Positions 55,946 through 64,000 of a stretch of 64,000 bases of DNA are shown in pieces. The DNA comes from Paraburkholderia sp. SOS3 (lineage in GTDB: Bacteria > Pseudomonadota > Gammaproteobacteria > Burkholderiales > Burkholderiaceae): the NCBI RefSeq assembly GCF_001922345.1, contig NZ_CP018812.1:372001-436000 (forward strand), read 5' to 3'. The notes below the pieces were generated by a model. That model was given only the letters and a program-made list of their open reading frames with translations, had not been told where the DNA came from and searched no databases. Both the position numbers and the translations under genes were made by a program. Position 1 is the first letter of the stretch. The number at the start of each line of letters is the position of its first letter.

Positions 55946-57604
55946 ATGAAAACAATGACGGGGTGGACAGTTCGGGGCAGGCTGATCGCGGGTTTCGGAT
56001 CGGTTCTCGTTGCAGTGATCGCGCTCGCCGCGATTGCGATCTATCAGGTCGAGAACGTGCGCATGCGGCTCGACGACATCATCGATGTAAACGGCGTGAA
56101 AGAACGCTTCGCGATCAACTTTCGCGGCAGCGTGCACGACCGTTCGATCGCCATGCGAGATGTGACACTGGTCCCCGCCGACGAATTGCCGAAAGTCATC
56201 GAACACATCAACAGCCTCGAGGCGGACTACCAGCAGTCCGCGCAACCGCTCAGGCAGATCTTCGATCAGGGGGCGAACGTCACACCCGAAGAACGGCAAA
56301 TCTACGGACGCATCAATGCCGCACGCGAACGGACAATGCCGCTGATCAGCCGCATCATCGAGCTGCAAAAAAGCGGCGATACCGACGGCGCGCGCAAACT
56401 GCTGCTTGCCGACGCGCGGCCCGCCTTCGTCGATTGGCTCGCGGCGATCAACACGATGATCGACTTCGAAGAATCGCTGAGCCAGGACGAAGGCGAACGC
56501 GCACGCGAGATCAGCAAGCAGTTCCGTCTGCTGATGGCAACGCTCACGGCGCTCGCCTGTCTATTCAGTGCCGGCGTGGCGTGGTTCGTGGTTCGCAACG
56601 TCACGCGGTCGCTCGGCGCGGACCCGCGCGACATGATCGCGTTTGCCGAGTCGATCGAGGCGGGCGACCTGTCGCGCCGCGCGCCAGTGCGGGCCGGCGA
56701 CACCTCGAGCGTGATGGCGACCGTAACGCGGATGCGCAATAACCTCGCGGACATCGTGCAGCAGGTGCGGCAAGCCGCGCATGGCGTCGCGGACGCGAGC
56801 CGCGAGATTGCCCAGGGCAATGGCGATCTCGACGAGCGCACGCACGGCCAGGCGGCGGCGCTCGAACAGGCAACCAATGCACTCGGCAAGTTCGACGCCA
56901 GCGTGCAGTCGAACGCGGACAACGCGGTGCACGCCAATGAGCTCGCGAAGCGCGCGTCGGTCACCGCGAGTGAAGGCGGCGATGCGGTCGGCCGTGTCGT
57001 CGACACGATGCACGGCATCAATACATCGTCGAACCGCATCGGCGAAATCATTTCGGTAATCGACTCGATTGCGTTCCAGACCAATATTCTCGCGCTCAAC
57101 GCCGCGGTAGAAGCCGCGCGAGCCGGCGCGCAAGGCCGCGGATTCGCGGTGGTGGCAGGCGAGGTGCGCATACTTGCGCAACGCAGCGCGGAGGCCGCTC
57201 GCGAGGTCAAAGCGCTCGTTCAGGACAGCGGCGCACGCGTGAATGAAGGCACGCGCCTCGTCGACGAGGCAGGTTCCACGATCGGCGAGGTCGTATCCTC
57301 GTCAGGCAGCGTGACGACGATCATGAGCGAGATCAACGACGCGTGCCGGCAGCAGACGCAGCAGATCAGCGAAGTTCGCGCGATGATCGATCAGCTCGAG
57401 AACGGCACGCGCCAGAACGTGGCCCTCGTCCAGCAATCGGGCGCGGCGGCCGATGCGCTGCTCGATCAAGCCGAGCGCCTGCTGACCGCAGTGGGCGTAT
57501 TCAAGCTCGACAATAGCGCGGCGCAAGGCGCCTCTAACGAGGGCCGCTCGAGCTTCAACGCGGCATCGCCGGCTGTCCCGATGCTTTCGGCGGGCGCGGC
57601 CTAA
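55946..57604 (+). CDS. Methyl-accepting chemotaxis protein
   Basis: Membrane chemoreceptor of 552 residues: an N-terminal membrane segment, a four-helix-bundle periplasmic sensor (about 35-190), a second membrane segment ([19 protein letters not shown]), a HAMP region, and a cytoplasmic signalling domain with the hairpin [24 protein letters not shown] lies six bases before the ATG. It lacks an evident C-terminal CheR pentapeptide. The ligand is unknown; proximity to the amide operon could be meaningful. Confidence 0.95.
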   Translation: MKTMTGWTVRGRLIAGFGSVLVAVIALAAIAIYQVENVRMRLDDIIDVNGVKERFAINFRGSVHDRSIAMRDVTLVPADELPKVIEHINSLEADYQQSAQPLRQIFDQGANVTPEERQIYGRINAARERTMPLISRIIELQKSGDTDGARKLLLADARPAFVDWLAAINTMIDFEESLSQDEGERAREISKQFRLLMATLTALACLFSAGVAWFVVRNVTRSLGADPRDMIAFAESIEAGDLSRRAPVRAGDTSSVMATVTRMRNNLADIVQQVRQAAHGVADASREIAQGNGDLDERTHGQAAALEQATNALGKFDASVQSNADNAVHANELAKRASVTASEGGDAVGRVVDTMHGINTSSNRIGEIISVIDSIAFQTNILALNAAVEAARAGAQGRGFAVVAGEVRILAQRSAEAAREVKALVQDSGARVNEGTRLVDEAGSTIGEVVSSSGSVTTIMSEINDACRQQTQQISEVRAMIDQLENGTRQNVALVQQSGAAADALLDQAERLLTAVGVFKLDNSAAQGASNEGRSSFNAASPAVPMLSAGAA

Positions 57605-57712
57605 GCGCGACGGTCGTTGCTTATCGGTGCACCTGCGGCGGATCGTTGATATGCATTCAGGCGATCGCCTTCTTCATACGGGCCACGACAATAAAACGAA
57701 CCGGACGATGCG

Positions 57713-58150
57713 ATGAACGATGCAATCCGCTTGCGCGCCGCTACGCCCGCCGACGAACCGTTTTTGATCAGGCTGCGCAAACTCACGATGACCGCGCATC
57801 TCGAACGCGCGGGCGAACCGGTCGACGACGAGTCGCACCGGCTGCGCGCACGCTCGAATCTGCACATTGCGCAGATCGTCTGTTGCAACGGCGAAGACAT
57901 CGGCCTTATCAAGCTGGTGCGCTCGGAAACCGGCTGGCACCTGCAACAGCTACAGATACTACCCGCCTATCAAGGCCGAGGCATTGGCACTGAGGTGATT
58001 CGTGCCATGCTCGCCGAAGCGCGCAAGGCACGCGTCACCGTTTCTCTAAACGTGCTGCACGGCAACCCCGCGGTGCACCTGTACGAGCGACTCGGCTTTC
58101 AGGTGACCGGTCAAACTTCAATCGAACTGAACATGACCTGCAGGCCCTAG
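57713..58150 (+). CDS. GNAT-family N-acetyltransferase
   Basis: A 145-residue acetyl-CoA-dependent transferase. The acetyl-CoA loop is in ILPAYQGRGIGTEVI (Q-x-x-G-x-G/A) and the C-terminal LHGNPAVHLYERLGFQ is typical. It stands between the chemoreceptor and a secreted hydrolase. Substrate unknown. Confidence 0.9.
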   Translation: MNDAIRLRAATPADEPFLIRLRKLTMTAHLERAGEPVDDESHRLRARSNLHIAQIVCCNGEDIGLIKLVRSETGWHLQQLQILPAYQGRGIGTEVIRAMLAEARKARVTVSLNVLHGNPAVHLYERLGFQVTGQTSIELNMTCRP

Positions 58151-58269
58151 CATCGCCAAGCACACCATTTGATCGCATCGCATCATTTCCGGCTCATTTC
58201 CGATCGATAGAATGCCAACGACGTCACAATAACGCGCTCGATTCATCTTCGAACACACGAGGGCTTCCA

Positions 58270-59238
58270 ATGAACATTCGTCGAAAACTTGCCATGACGC
58301 TGGTCGCTTCGCTCAGCGGGCTCACCGCCATTGCAACTGCGGCAAGCGCGCACGCCGAGATTCAACGCTATACACCGGAACCTATGTGCAAGACGATGGA
58401 CCCGCAAACCGGCATCGAGGCTACCGCCCGCGAACAGATCGCCGAAACGCCACGTGGCCAGTTCGCTTATTACAGGCTCGGCCGGGGTAGCCCGCTCGTG
58501 CTTGTCACGGGCTTTCGCGCGACGCTGACCGAGTGGGACGCGGCCTTTCTGACCGAACTCGCGAAGCATCACGATGTGATTGTCTTCGACAATCGTGGCG
58601 TCGGCCGCTCGGAGGCAGATACGAGCTCGTTCTCGATCGGCGATATGGCGCGCGACACGGCCGCACTGATCGACGCGCTGCATCTGCACAAGCCGACCGT
58701 GGTCGGCTGGTCGATGGGCGGCGCAATCGTTCAGCAGCTGGCCATCGACTCGCCTGCGTCGATGGGCAAGATGGTGCTGTTGAGCGCGCCGGCTCCCGGC
58801 AGCTTCGGCACGCCGCTCTCGCCGCAGGTCGAAGCGACGCTGTCCGGCAAGCCCGGCGTCACGTTGGCCGACGTCATGGGCGTGCTGTTTCCCGCGGCGT
58901 ACGTGAGCGACGCGGAGCGCTGTTTCAAGCAGGACATGTTTACGCCGGCGGACTATGGCAGGCACGCGATTTCAGGCACCGTTACCGCGGGGCAAACCGA
59001 AGCGCTGCGCAACTGGGAATCGAACGATCGGGCCGGGCAGGCGCTGCGCGCGGTGCATATCTCGACGCTCGTGATGAGCGGCAATGACGATACCGTGGTG
59101 GTGCAGAAGAATGCGGAAGCGCTCGAGCAACTGCTGCCGAATGCGCGCCTCTTTGTCGTCGATGGGGCCGGGCACGCGATGATGTATCAGTATCCGGTGG
59201 CGCTCGCGCGCACGATCAATTCATTTGCGGGCGAGTAG
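58270..59238 (+). CDS. Secreted alpha/beta-fold hydrolase
   Basis: A 322-residue exported hydrolase. The signal peptide ends at AASAHAEI. The nucleophile elbow is GWSMGG; the oxyanion region is LVTGFRATLTEWD; the acid and histidine lie in MSGNDDTVVVQ and DGAGHAMMYQ. GAGGG precedes the ATG. It ends 20 bases before a 15-bp tandem repeat. Substrate unknown. Confidence 0.92.
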   Translation: MNIRRKLAMTLVASLSGLTAIATAASAHAEIQRYTPEPMCKTMDPQTGIEATAREQIAETPRGQFAYYRLGRGSPLVLVTGFRATLTEWDAAFLTELAKHHDVIVFDNRGVGRSEADTSSFSIGDMARDTAALIDALHLHKPTVVGWSMGGAIVQQLAIDSPASMGKMVLLSAPAPGSFGTPLSPQVEATLSGKPGVTLADVMGVLFPAAYVSDAERCFKQDMFTPADYGRHAISGTVTAGQTEALRNWESNDRAGQALRAVHISTLVMSGNDDTVVVQKNAEALEQLLPNARLFVVDGAGHAMMYQYPVALARTINSFAGE

Positions 59239-59257
59239 AGGAATACCGCGAAACGCC

Positions 59258-59377
59258 GCCGCTTTTGCTTCAGCCGCTTTTGCTTCAGCCGCTTTTGCTT
59301 CAGCCGCTTTTGCTTCAGCCGCTTTTGCTTCAGCCGCTTTTGCTTCAGCCGCTTTTGCTTCAGCCGCTTTTGCTTCA
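59258..59377. repeat. Eight perfect tandem copies of a 15-bp unit
   Basis: The unit GCCGCTTTTGCTTCA (TGAAGCAAAAGCGGC on the other strand) is repeated eight times without a mismatch. The last unit contains the stop codon of the response-regulator gene (TGA at 59375-59377), and the repeat runs into its 3' side. Each unit supplies a stop in the same frame. It sits between two convergent genes and could vary in copy number. Confidence 0.95.
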
Positions 59378-60052
59378 GCTCTTCGCGGCGGCGTCGTTCA
59401 ACATCACGGTCCAGCCGAGTCCGCGCACATTGCGTATGACGGATAAGCCAAACTTCTTGCGCACCGAGTGGATCAGCACGTCCACCGCATTGCTTTCCAC
59501 TTCTTTTCCCCATCCGTACAAGCGGTCTTCGAGCTGCTCGCGCGACAGAATAGTGCCGGGCCGCTCGAGAAACGCGAGCATCAGCGCAAATTCGCGCGCG
59601 GACAGCACCGATGTCGCACCATTGACGCACAACGTGCGCTTGTCGAGATCGAGGCTCAGATTTTCGTCGCCGAGACGCGACACCGCATAGCCAGCCTTGC
59701 GTCTGATCACCGCGCGGATTCGTGCGAGCAGTTCCGGTACCTGGAACGGCTTGAGCATGTAGTCGTCGGCGCCGAGATCGAGCCCCTGCACACGTGCGTC
59801 CAGTTCGTCGCGCGCGGTCAGGATCAGCACTGGAACCGGGTTGCCCTTCGAGCGGCACGTTTTCAGCAGTTCAATGCCGCTCATGCCCGGCAAACCGAGA
59901 TCGAGCAGCACAACCGTGTATTCGGCCGCTTCTATCGCCGCGCAGCCGGCGATGCCGTCGCGCACCCAGTCGACGCTGTAATCGGCGTCTTTTAACGCAC
60001 GCAGCAGGCTTTGTCCGATCTGCAGGTCGTCTTCAATCAGTAGCACTCGCAT
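59375..60052 (-). CDS. OmpR/PhoB-family response regulator (QseB-like)
   Basis: A 225-residue DNA-binding regulator. The receiver domain has the acidic pair in LLIEDD, the phosphoacceptor Asp in VVLLDLGLPGMSG, the Thr in LILTARD and the Lys in DDYMLKPF. The C-terminal winged helix ends SVRKKFGLSVIRNVRGLGWT. Its partner kinase is at 60458-61771, but a terminator lies between, so it probably has its own promoter. Its last codons (GCG AAG AGC TGA) resemble the adjoining 15-bp repeat unit. Confidence 0.95.
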   Translation of the reverse strand: MRVLLIEDDLQIGQSLLRALKDADYSVDWVRDGIAGCAAIEAAEYTVVLLDLGLPGMSGIELLKTCRSKGNPVPVLILTARDELDARVQGLDLGADDYMLKPFQVPELLARIRAVIRRKAGYAVSRLGDENLSLDLDKRTLCVNGATSVLSAREFALMLAFLERPGTILSREQLEDRLYGWGKEVESNAVDVLIHSVRKKFGLSVIRNVRGLGWTVMLNDAAAKS

Positions 60053-60249
60053 GATGTCGTGTCACGGCAGCGGGAACGGGTGTTCGATTTGCGGCGCGAA
60101 GCGCGAGGAGAACGGGGGAGCGGCGCCGGGTATCGGAATAATAGCTGACTCGAGAGCGCTCAGGACACCGGAAATAACGCGGTTGACTTCGTTGTGCACG
60201 CCACTATCCGGATTGCATAGCGCGGCGGCGAACCACGACGCGCGGCGCT

Positions 60250-60283
60250 TAATAAAAAAGGCCGGCCGCAAGAGCGGCCGGCC
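60250..60283 (-). terminator. Rho-independent terminator between sensor kinase and response regulator genes
   Basis: GGCCGGCCGC and its complement (60260-60269, 60274-60283) form a ten-base-pair stem with an AAGA loop, followed on the minus strand by a run of six T. It lies about 175 bases after the kinase stop and 200 before the regulator start. The rest of the 60053-60457 gap shows no gene I can support. Confidence 0.8.
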
Positions 60284-60457
60284 GAAGGATTCTGGCCTAT
60301 ACCGATCGCCGAGCCAGAATCAGAGGGGCCGTGGATCCGGATCAGCGGGGAGCGTGACGGTTCGTGGGCCTGTCTTCGGGAGACGTTTCAATCGTACGTA
60401 CGAAGAATGAGCCTTGAATGAGCGAAAAACAGCAGGCGGTCGAGCCGCAGTCGGCCG

Positions 60458-61771
60458 CTAGGCGGCGCGCGTGAAACCGATCGACGCGACAATGCCCGTT
60501 TGCCCATCGTCGCGATTCCTGAGCGACGCGGTGCCGCCGTACCTGGCGACGATCGCCTTGACGATGGAAAGGCCAAGCCCACTGCCTTCAATATCGGTGT
60601 TCGCACGAAAGAAGCGGTCGAACACGCGCGGCAGCAGCTCTTCCGCAATGCCCGGTCCCGTATCGATGACCTCGATCCAGACCATGTCGCTGCGCACCTC
60701 CGTGCGCAAGTCGATCTTGCCGCCGTCCGGCGTATAGCGAATCGCATTGCTGACGAGATTGCGGATCGCAATGCCAAGATCTGCTTCGATCGCGCGCACC
60801 TTTGCGTTCACCATCTCTTGCGCGCCGATGTCGATATTGCGCTTCATCGCGATCGGCAGCACTTCGGCGACCGCCGCGACGACCACGTCCGACACGTCGA
60901 CCTGCGTGACCGCCTCGCGTTGCAGCGACGCATCGGCGCGCGCGAGCCGCAGCATTTGCGCGATCATGCTGCCGCTGCGCGCAATGCCGCGGCGCAGTTC
61001 CTGAAAGCGCTCCTGATTGCCCGGCGCGATGTCGCGTTGCAGATTATCGGCCTGCAATTGCAGGGCGGTCAGCGGCGTGCGCAACTCATGCGCCGCATCG
61101 GAGATGAACTTCCGTTCGCTCTCCATCGATCGCGCGAGGCGTTCGATCATCCGGTTGATCGAATCGACGAACGGGCGCAATTCGATCGGCACGCCGGTAG
61201 TGGGCAGCGCCTGCAGATGCGCGGCGTCGACCGTCTGCACTTCGGACCCGAGCCGGTTCAGCTGCCGGAAAGAGAAGCGCACGACGAGCATCACGGCCGC
61301 ACAGACAAGCGGCACCAGCACGAGAATCGGCCACAGCGTATTGACCGCTGCCTTCTCCGCGAGCTCGTGACGCACCGACGAACGTTGCGCCACCTGGATC
61401 ACCTTCGGCGCGTCGCGCAACGTATAGATGCGCCACTGTTCGCCATTGACCATCTCGGAGCTGAAGCCGGCCGCCGCCTCGCGCGGCAGCGGCAACGACG
61501 GATCGGTGGACCGGTACGGCGTTTCGAGGTCGTCGCGCCAGATCGTGATCAGGATGTCGCGCGCCGGCTGCGAACCGCGTGTGGGAATCGTGGGGATCGC
61601 ATCGCCGAGGCTGCCCCGCAGGCGGCTGGCGACCTGCTCGAGACGCAGATCGAGCAGGGCGCTCATGCCCGCTTTGGACAGTTGATACGAGCTGATGCCC
61701 TGCACGATGCCGACGATGCTAACCACCGCACACAGCGCAAGGACGAGCTGGGTTCTTAATGACTTGATCAT
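60458..61771 (-). CDS. Sensor histidine kinase (QseC-like)
   Basis: Membrane kinase of 437 residues that should phosphorylate the nearby regulator. Two membrane helices (LVLALCAVVSIVGIVQGISS and PILVLVPLVCAAVMLVV) flank a periplasmic sensor. The H box is SDAAHELRTPLTAL, the N box IRNLVSNAIRYTP, and the G boxes IDTGPGIAEEL and GSGLGLSIVKAIV. The gene order, kinase first and then regulator separated by a terminator, is unusual. Confidence 0.93.
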   Translation of the reverse strand: MIKSLRTQLVLALCAVVSIVGIVQGISSYQLSKAGMSALLDLRLEQVASRLRGSLGDAIPTIPTRGSQPARDILITIWRDDLETPYRSTDPSLPLPREAAAGFSSEMVNGEQWRIYTLRDAPKVIQVAQRSSVRHELAEKAAVNTLWPILVLVPLVCAAVMLVVRFSFRQLNRLGSEVQTVDAAHLQALPTTGVPIELRPFVDSINRMIERLARSMESERKFISDAAHELRTPLTALQLQADNLQRDIAPGNQERFQELRRGIARSGSMIAQMLRLARADASLQREAVTQVDVSDVVVAAVAEVLPIAMKRNIDIGAQEMVNAKVRAIEADLGIAIRNLVSNAIRYTPDGGKIDLRTEVRSDMVWIEVIDTGPGIAEELLPRVFDRFFRANTDIEGSGLGLSIVKAIVARYGGTASLRNRDDGQTGIVASIGFTRAA

Positions 61772-62067
61772 GGCGGCGCGGCGACAGAATGACGTTGACG
61801 AAGACGCCCGAGTCCATCGAAGAGCAGAACAGCCGGCTCGCGAAATCGGGATCGGACCGATCGCGAAGCGACGAAACGACGACGAAGCAAGTTCTCGGCA
61901 AAAGCCCTTTTTTGAGGTCGATTCTACTCTACGCGCTGTTACGCAACGCTTGCCGGCAAGCGCGCGAACGGCCTGGACGCGAAGGGCGCGTAGCCTCGGC
62001 TACGCGCCCTCGATAAAATCAGCGTGACGACTGACGCGCCGTGAATGGCGGATGGCATCGACACTGA
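61772..62067. other. Intergenic region with an 11-bp stem-loop
   Basis: About 296 bases with no supported gene between the kinase start and a DUF4148-like gene end. GGGCGCGTAGC and its complement (61984-61994, 61999-62009) form a perfect stem about 60 bases past the stop of the small secreted protein gene. It has no T run and may be its terminator. Confidence 0.55.
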
Positions 62068-62415
62068 TCAGTGATGCTGATAGATCGAGTTCAGGCCGAT
62101 GTCGTCAACCGGAGTGAATACGCGAGCGCCGGACTTCGAACTCCCGCTCGTCACACCGCCGTAGCTATCGGCATTGGCCGCTTGCGCCGCATCGTGAGCC
62201 GCGGCTTGAGCCGGTACAGCGTCCGCAGCCGGCTGGCTTTGGTCGGCCGCGGGCACGTAGCCAATTTCTTCGAGCTGAATGATCTGCACATACTCGCCGG
62301 TGTCGGGAGACGCTACAGCAGGTTGTTGAGCGCGCTGCGGTGCGGTCTGCGCAAAGCAGGCAACCGGAAGAGCAAGAGCGGCGGCGACTGCGGCAATTTT
62401 GATCAGCGATTTCAT
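62068..62415 (-). CDS. Small secreted protein, DUF4148-like
   Basis: A 115-residue exported protein. Signal peptide to PVACFAQTA, then YVQIIQLEEIGYVPAADQSQ, a weak DUF4148-like motif, an Ala-rich region and a C-terminal DDIGLNSIYQHH. GGAGGG precedes the ATG. Function unknown. Confidence 0.8.
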   Translation of the reverse strand: MKSLIKIAAVAAALALPVACFAQTAPQRAQQPAVASPDTGEYVQIIQLEEIGYVPAADQSQPAADAVPAQAAAHDAAQAANADSYGGVTSGSSKSGARVFTPVDDIGLNSIYQHH

Positions 62416-62548
62416 GTTGATTCCCTCCAGTGGTTTTGACGGTTTGTGGTTAAGGCGTTGTGTCTTTCCACGGAAACCATCGTACTGGCCGAGAATTAGC
62501 GGAAAATGAGTGATCGTTGCTCCGTGCGCTTATGCCGCCGCGGGCAGC

Positions 62549-63307
62549 TTAGCGCTTGCCGGCAAATACAAAGACATCCGAACGGTTGGCCCTCGGCAGC
62601 GCGAGCAGCAACTGCGATTCGTCAAGCACCGCGGCTCCCGATACCGTCGCATTGGCATCGATACATGGCGCGCCGCTATACGTGGCCGACACATCGTAGG
62701 CGGTAATGCCGCTGCTCGGCGTCAGCGTGCCGCGAAACTCGCAGCCATTGGCGGTCTTGCCGGCCAGCAAGCCGCTCGAGGTGATCGTCACCTGTGTGGC
62801 GGACGCACCCTGCAACGAGCTTCCCGTACCGCTGTACAGCCCCTGGATCGACGAGAGCGACGGCGGTTCGCCGAGGATCAGCGTGGGGCTCGCGTTGAAT
62901 GCCACGTTGTCCGCCTTGTCGCCGGGCACGGCAACGAACCCGCTGATGGCCGGCGATCGTGCAAAATCGATATCGACCTGTACCGGCGTCGCCTTGCGCG
63001 GCTGAACGAGGCGATAGCGGGTTGCCTGTTTGCTTTGGTACTTGCCGTCTTGCGCCTGCTCGGCGGTACCGACAACGACGACATCGTCGATGGCGGGGCG
63101 CGCCGCCGATGGCGTTCGATAGAACAGGTAGGCGCTGCCATCGAGCTTCGCGAGCAGCGTCAGCCTCTGTTGCGTGGACAACGGTCCGGTATAGATGCCT
63201 GCTGAAGACTGGATGACCGTGGTGGTTCCAGATTCGGAGGAGAGCTTGCTGCTGCCGCATGCGGCAAGGGATACGCACAGCGCGACGCTTAGGGCAGTTG
63301 TTTTCAT
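62549..63307 (-). CDS. Hypothetical lipoprotein
   Basis: A 252-residue product with a lipobox LAAC (lipidated Cys at 17) and a Ser-rich region after it. The rest is rich in beta-type segments (AGIYTGPLSTQQRLTLLAKL, GLYSGTGSSLQGASATQVTI) without a family I recognise. It resembles Burkholderia surface lipoproteins with repeated strands. Monocistronic. Confidence 0.7.
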   Translation of the reverse strand: MKTTALSVALCVSLAACGSSKLSSESGTTTVIQSSAGIYTGPLSTQQRLTLLAKLDGSAYLFYRTPSAARPAIDDVVVVGTAEQAQDGKYQSKQATRYRLVQPRKATPVQVDIDFARSPAISGFVAVPGDKADNVAFNASPTLILGEPPSLSSIQGLYSGTGSSLQGASATQVTITSSGLLAGKTANGCEFRGTLTPSSGITAYDVSATYSGAPCIDANATVSGAAVLDESQLLLALPRANRSDVFVFAGKR

Positions 63308-63382
63308 GATTGAGAGCCTGCGTGTGTACGGGACACTCGCAGTGTGCAGCGTTTTCTGCCGATTGTCGTCGGAAAATCGCCG

Positions 63383-63422
63383 AAAAAATTCAGGCCGGCC
63401 TCGCGATGCGCGAAGCCGGCCT
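63383..63422 (-). terminator. Rho-independent terminator after the Pro/Tyr-rich secreted protein gene
   Basis: AGGCCGGC with GCCGGCCT (63392-63399 and 63415-63422), plus an inner TCGCG/CGCGA stem, is followed on the minus strand by AATTTTTT. It lies about 50 bases past the stop at 63473. Confidence 0.75.
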
Positions 63423-63472
63423 CATCATTGCAGCCCGAGCCGTTGATGTCCACCAGACCGATCTGTCAGACA

Positions 63473-63748
63473 TCAGCGCCAGTACGTATAGCCGTAGTAG
63501 TGCGGCCGGTGCCACCAGTACGGATAGCCGTAATAGCCGGCTACGACAGGCGGAGCCGCATAGACTACCGGAGCCGGCGGCGGCGCATAGTAAACAGGCG
63601 GAGGCGGTGCATATACGGGCGCCGGCACGACCGGCACGATGGGCATCACCGGTGCGATGCCCACGCCGACGAACACATGCGCCTGCGCGACGCCTATCAT
63701 GCCGGCGGTCAGAGCGGCGGCAACTATCAGGTGGCGAATCCCTTTCAT
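63473..63748 (-). CDS. Small Pro/Tyr-rich exported protein
   Basis: A 91-residue product: signal peptide to GVAQAHVF, then a low-complexity tail of Val-Pro and Tyr-Ala-Pro-Pro-Pro units and a C-terminal aromatic cluster (YYGYPYWWHRPHYYGYTYW). GAGGAG precedes the ATG at 63746-63748. The composition suggests an envelope protein; function unknown. Confidence 0.75.
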   Translation of the reverse strand: MKGIRHLIVAAALTAGMIGVAQAHVFVGVGIAPVMPIVPVVPAPVYAPPPPVYYAPPPAPVVYAAPPVVAGYYGYPYWWHRPHYYGYTYWR

Positions 63749-63903
63749 GTTGTTCTCCTCGGACTGGATGCGGTCGTTCGACTGCATCGCTCAACCGGGA
63801 TTGTGGCCGCCGAGAATGAGCACAGAATGAGGAGTGGACCGGCGGTCCGCTTTCAACGCCGGAACCGCTGATTGCACCACGCCCCCCCGATGCCGCAAAG
63901 ACG

Positions 63904-64000
63904 CTACTTCAAATGCACCGATGCGAGCAGTTCGGCGATACCGAGCCATGCGATCTGCACGCCGATGCACAGCAGCACGAATGCGAGCAGCCGCATGGCA
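63904..64000 (-). CDS. C-terminal fragment of a membrane protein, probably MarC family
   Basis: Only the last 31 codons are in the window. They read MRLLAFVLLCIGVQIAWLGI then AELLASVHLK and a TAG stop. A terminal transmembrane helix with IGVQI is typical of MarC/UPF0056 proteins. The gene continues beyond the right edge, so the assignment is tentative. Confidence 0.45.
   Translation of the reverse strand, partial: AMRLLAFVLLCIGVQIAWLGIAELLASVHLK

Noticed and set aside
59258..59377. CRISPR-like array
   Set aside because: Units are 15 bases and directly adjacent with no spacers, so this is a simple tandem repeat.
59187..59858. Frames translating the 15-bp repeat as repeated LKQKR or AAFAS peptides
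   Set aside because: The repeat is outside the response-regulator frame and the frames on both strands have no ribosome site; coding is not supported.
60051..60410. Possible small gene between sensor kinase and response regulator
   Set aside because: Frames on both strands include the terminator stem and have no ribosome site or family similarity.

Overview
The window looks like a stretch of chromosome from a Burkholderiales bacterium, most likely Paraburkholderia, Burkholderia or Caballeronia. The evidence is high G+C with long antisense shadow ORFs, two DUF4148-type small secreted proteins, a Burkholderia-type general porin, many AraC/LysR/TetR regulators next to catabolic genes, and a CusABC-type metal efflux operon under a MerR regulator. 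No rRNA, tRNA, insertion sequence or CRISPR array was recognised.

Layout. (1) 1-8105: a divergent catabolic locus around a LysR gene. Leftward: a choline-monooxygenase-like Rieske oxygenase and a polyamine-type ABC transporter (ATPase and partial binding protein; permeases would lie beyond the left edge). Rightward: a flavin monooxygenase, a RidA-family protein, a DUF1028 protein and an M20 (ArgE-like) deacylase. Together they suggest uptake and stepwise oxidation and hydrolysis of a nitrogen compound whose identity the sequence does not give. (2) 8228-15617: a GDSL lipoprotein, a DUF1479 protein with a divergent AraC regulator, two secreted or hypothetical genes, and two AraC paralogues back to back. 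(3) 15664-20029: fliD and fliC, then a divergent gene of exact 42-residue repeats resembling the SKWP type III effectors of Ralstonia. (4) 20140-32855: scattered single genes (royal-jelly-like secreted protein, porin, MFS, YeeE/YedE sulfur transporter, VOC protein, HdeD fused to a papain-like domain, isochorismatase, acyltransferase, DUF305, S9 peptidase). (5) 32972-41110: metal homeostasis: merR, a Cys-rich secreted protein and the RND genes C-B-A-F on one strand, with a short CDF transporter diverging from a shared MerR dyad operator. (6) 41190-48420: PhoD-like phosphatase, a membrane protein, an MFS pseudogene scrap, kdgT, and a tetR-NmrA-SDR group. (7) 48607-55259: an amide-use locus, with a binding protein, a permease-ATPase fusion and an acetamidase/formamidase, followed by a one-chain fusion of an AraC regulator to a second complete acetamidase/formamidase. 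(8) 55565-64000: chemotaxis receptor, acetyltransferase, hydrolase, a two-component pair separated by a terminator and ending at a 15-bp tandem repeat, small envelope proteins, and the 3' end of a probable MarC gene.

Most noteworthy are the AraC-amidase fusion beside its stand-alone paralogue, the SKWP-like repeat protein beside flagellin, the 15-bp repeat containing the response-regulator stop codon, and the HdeD-papain-like fusion. Names rest on motif reading by eye; no database search was run.
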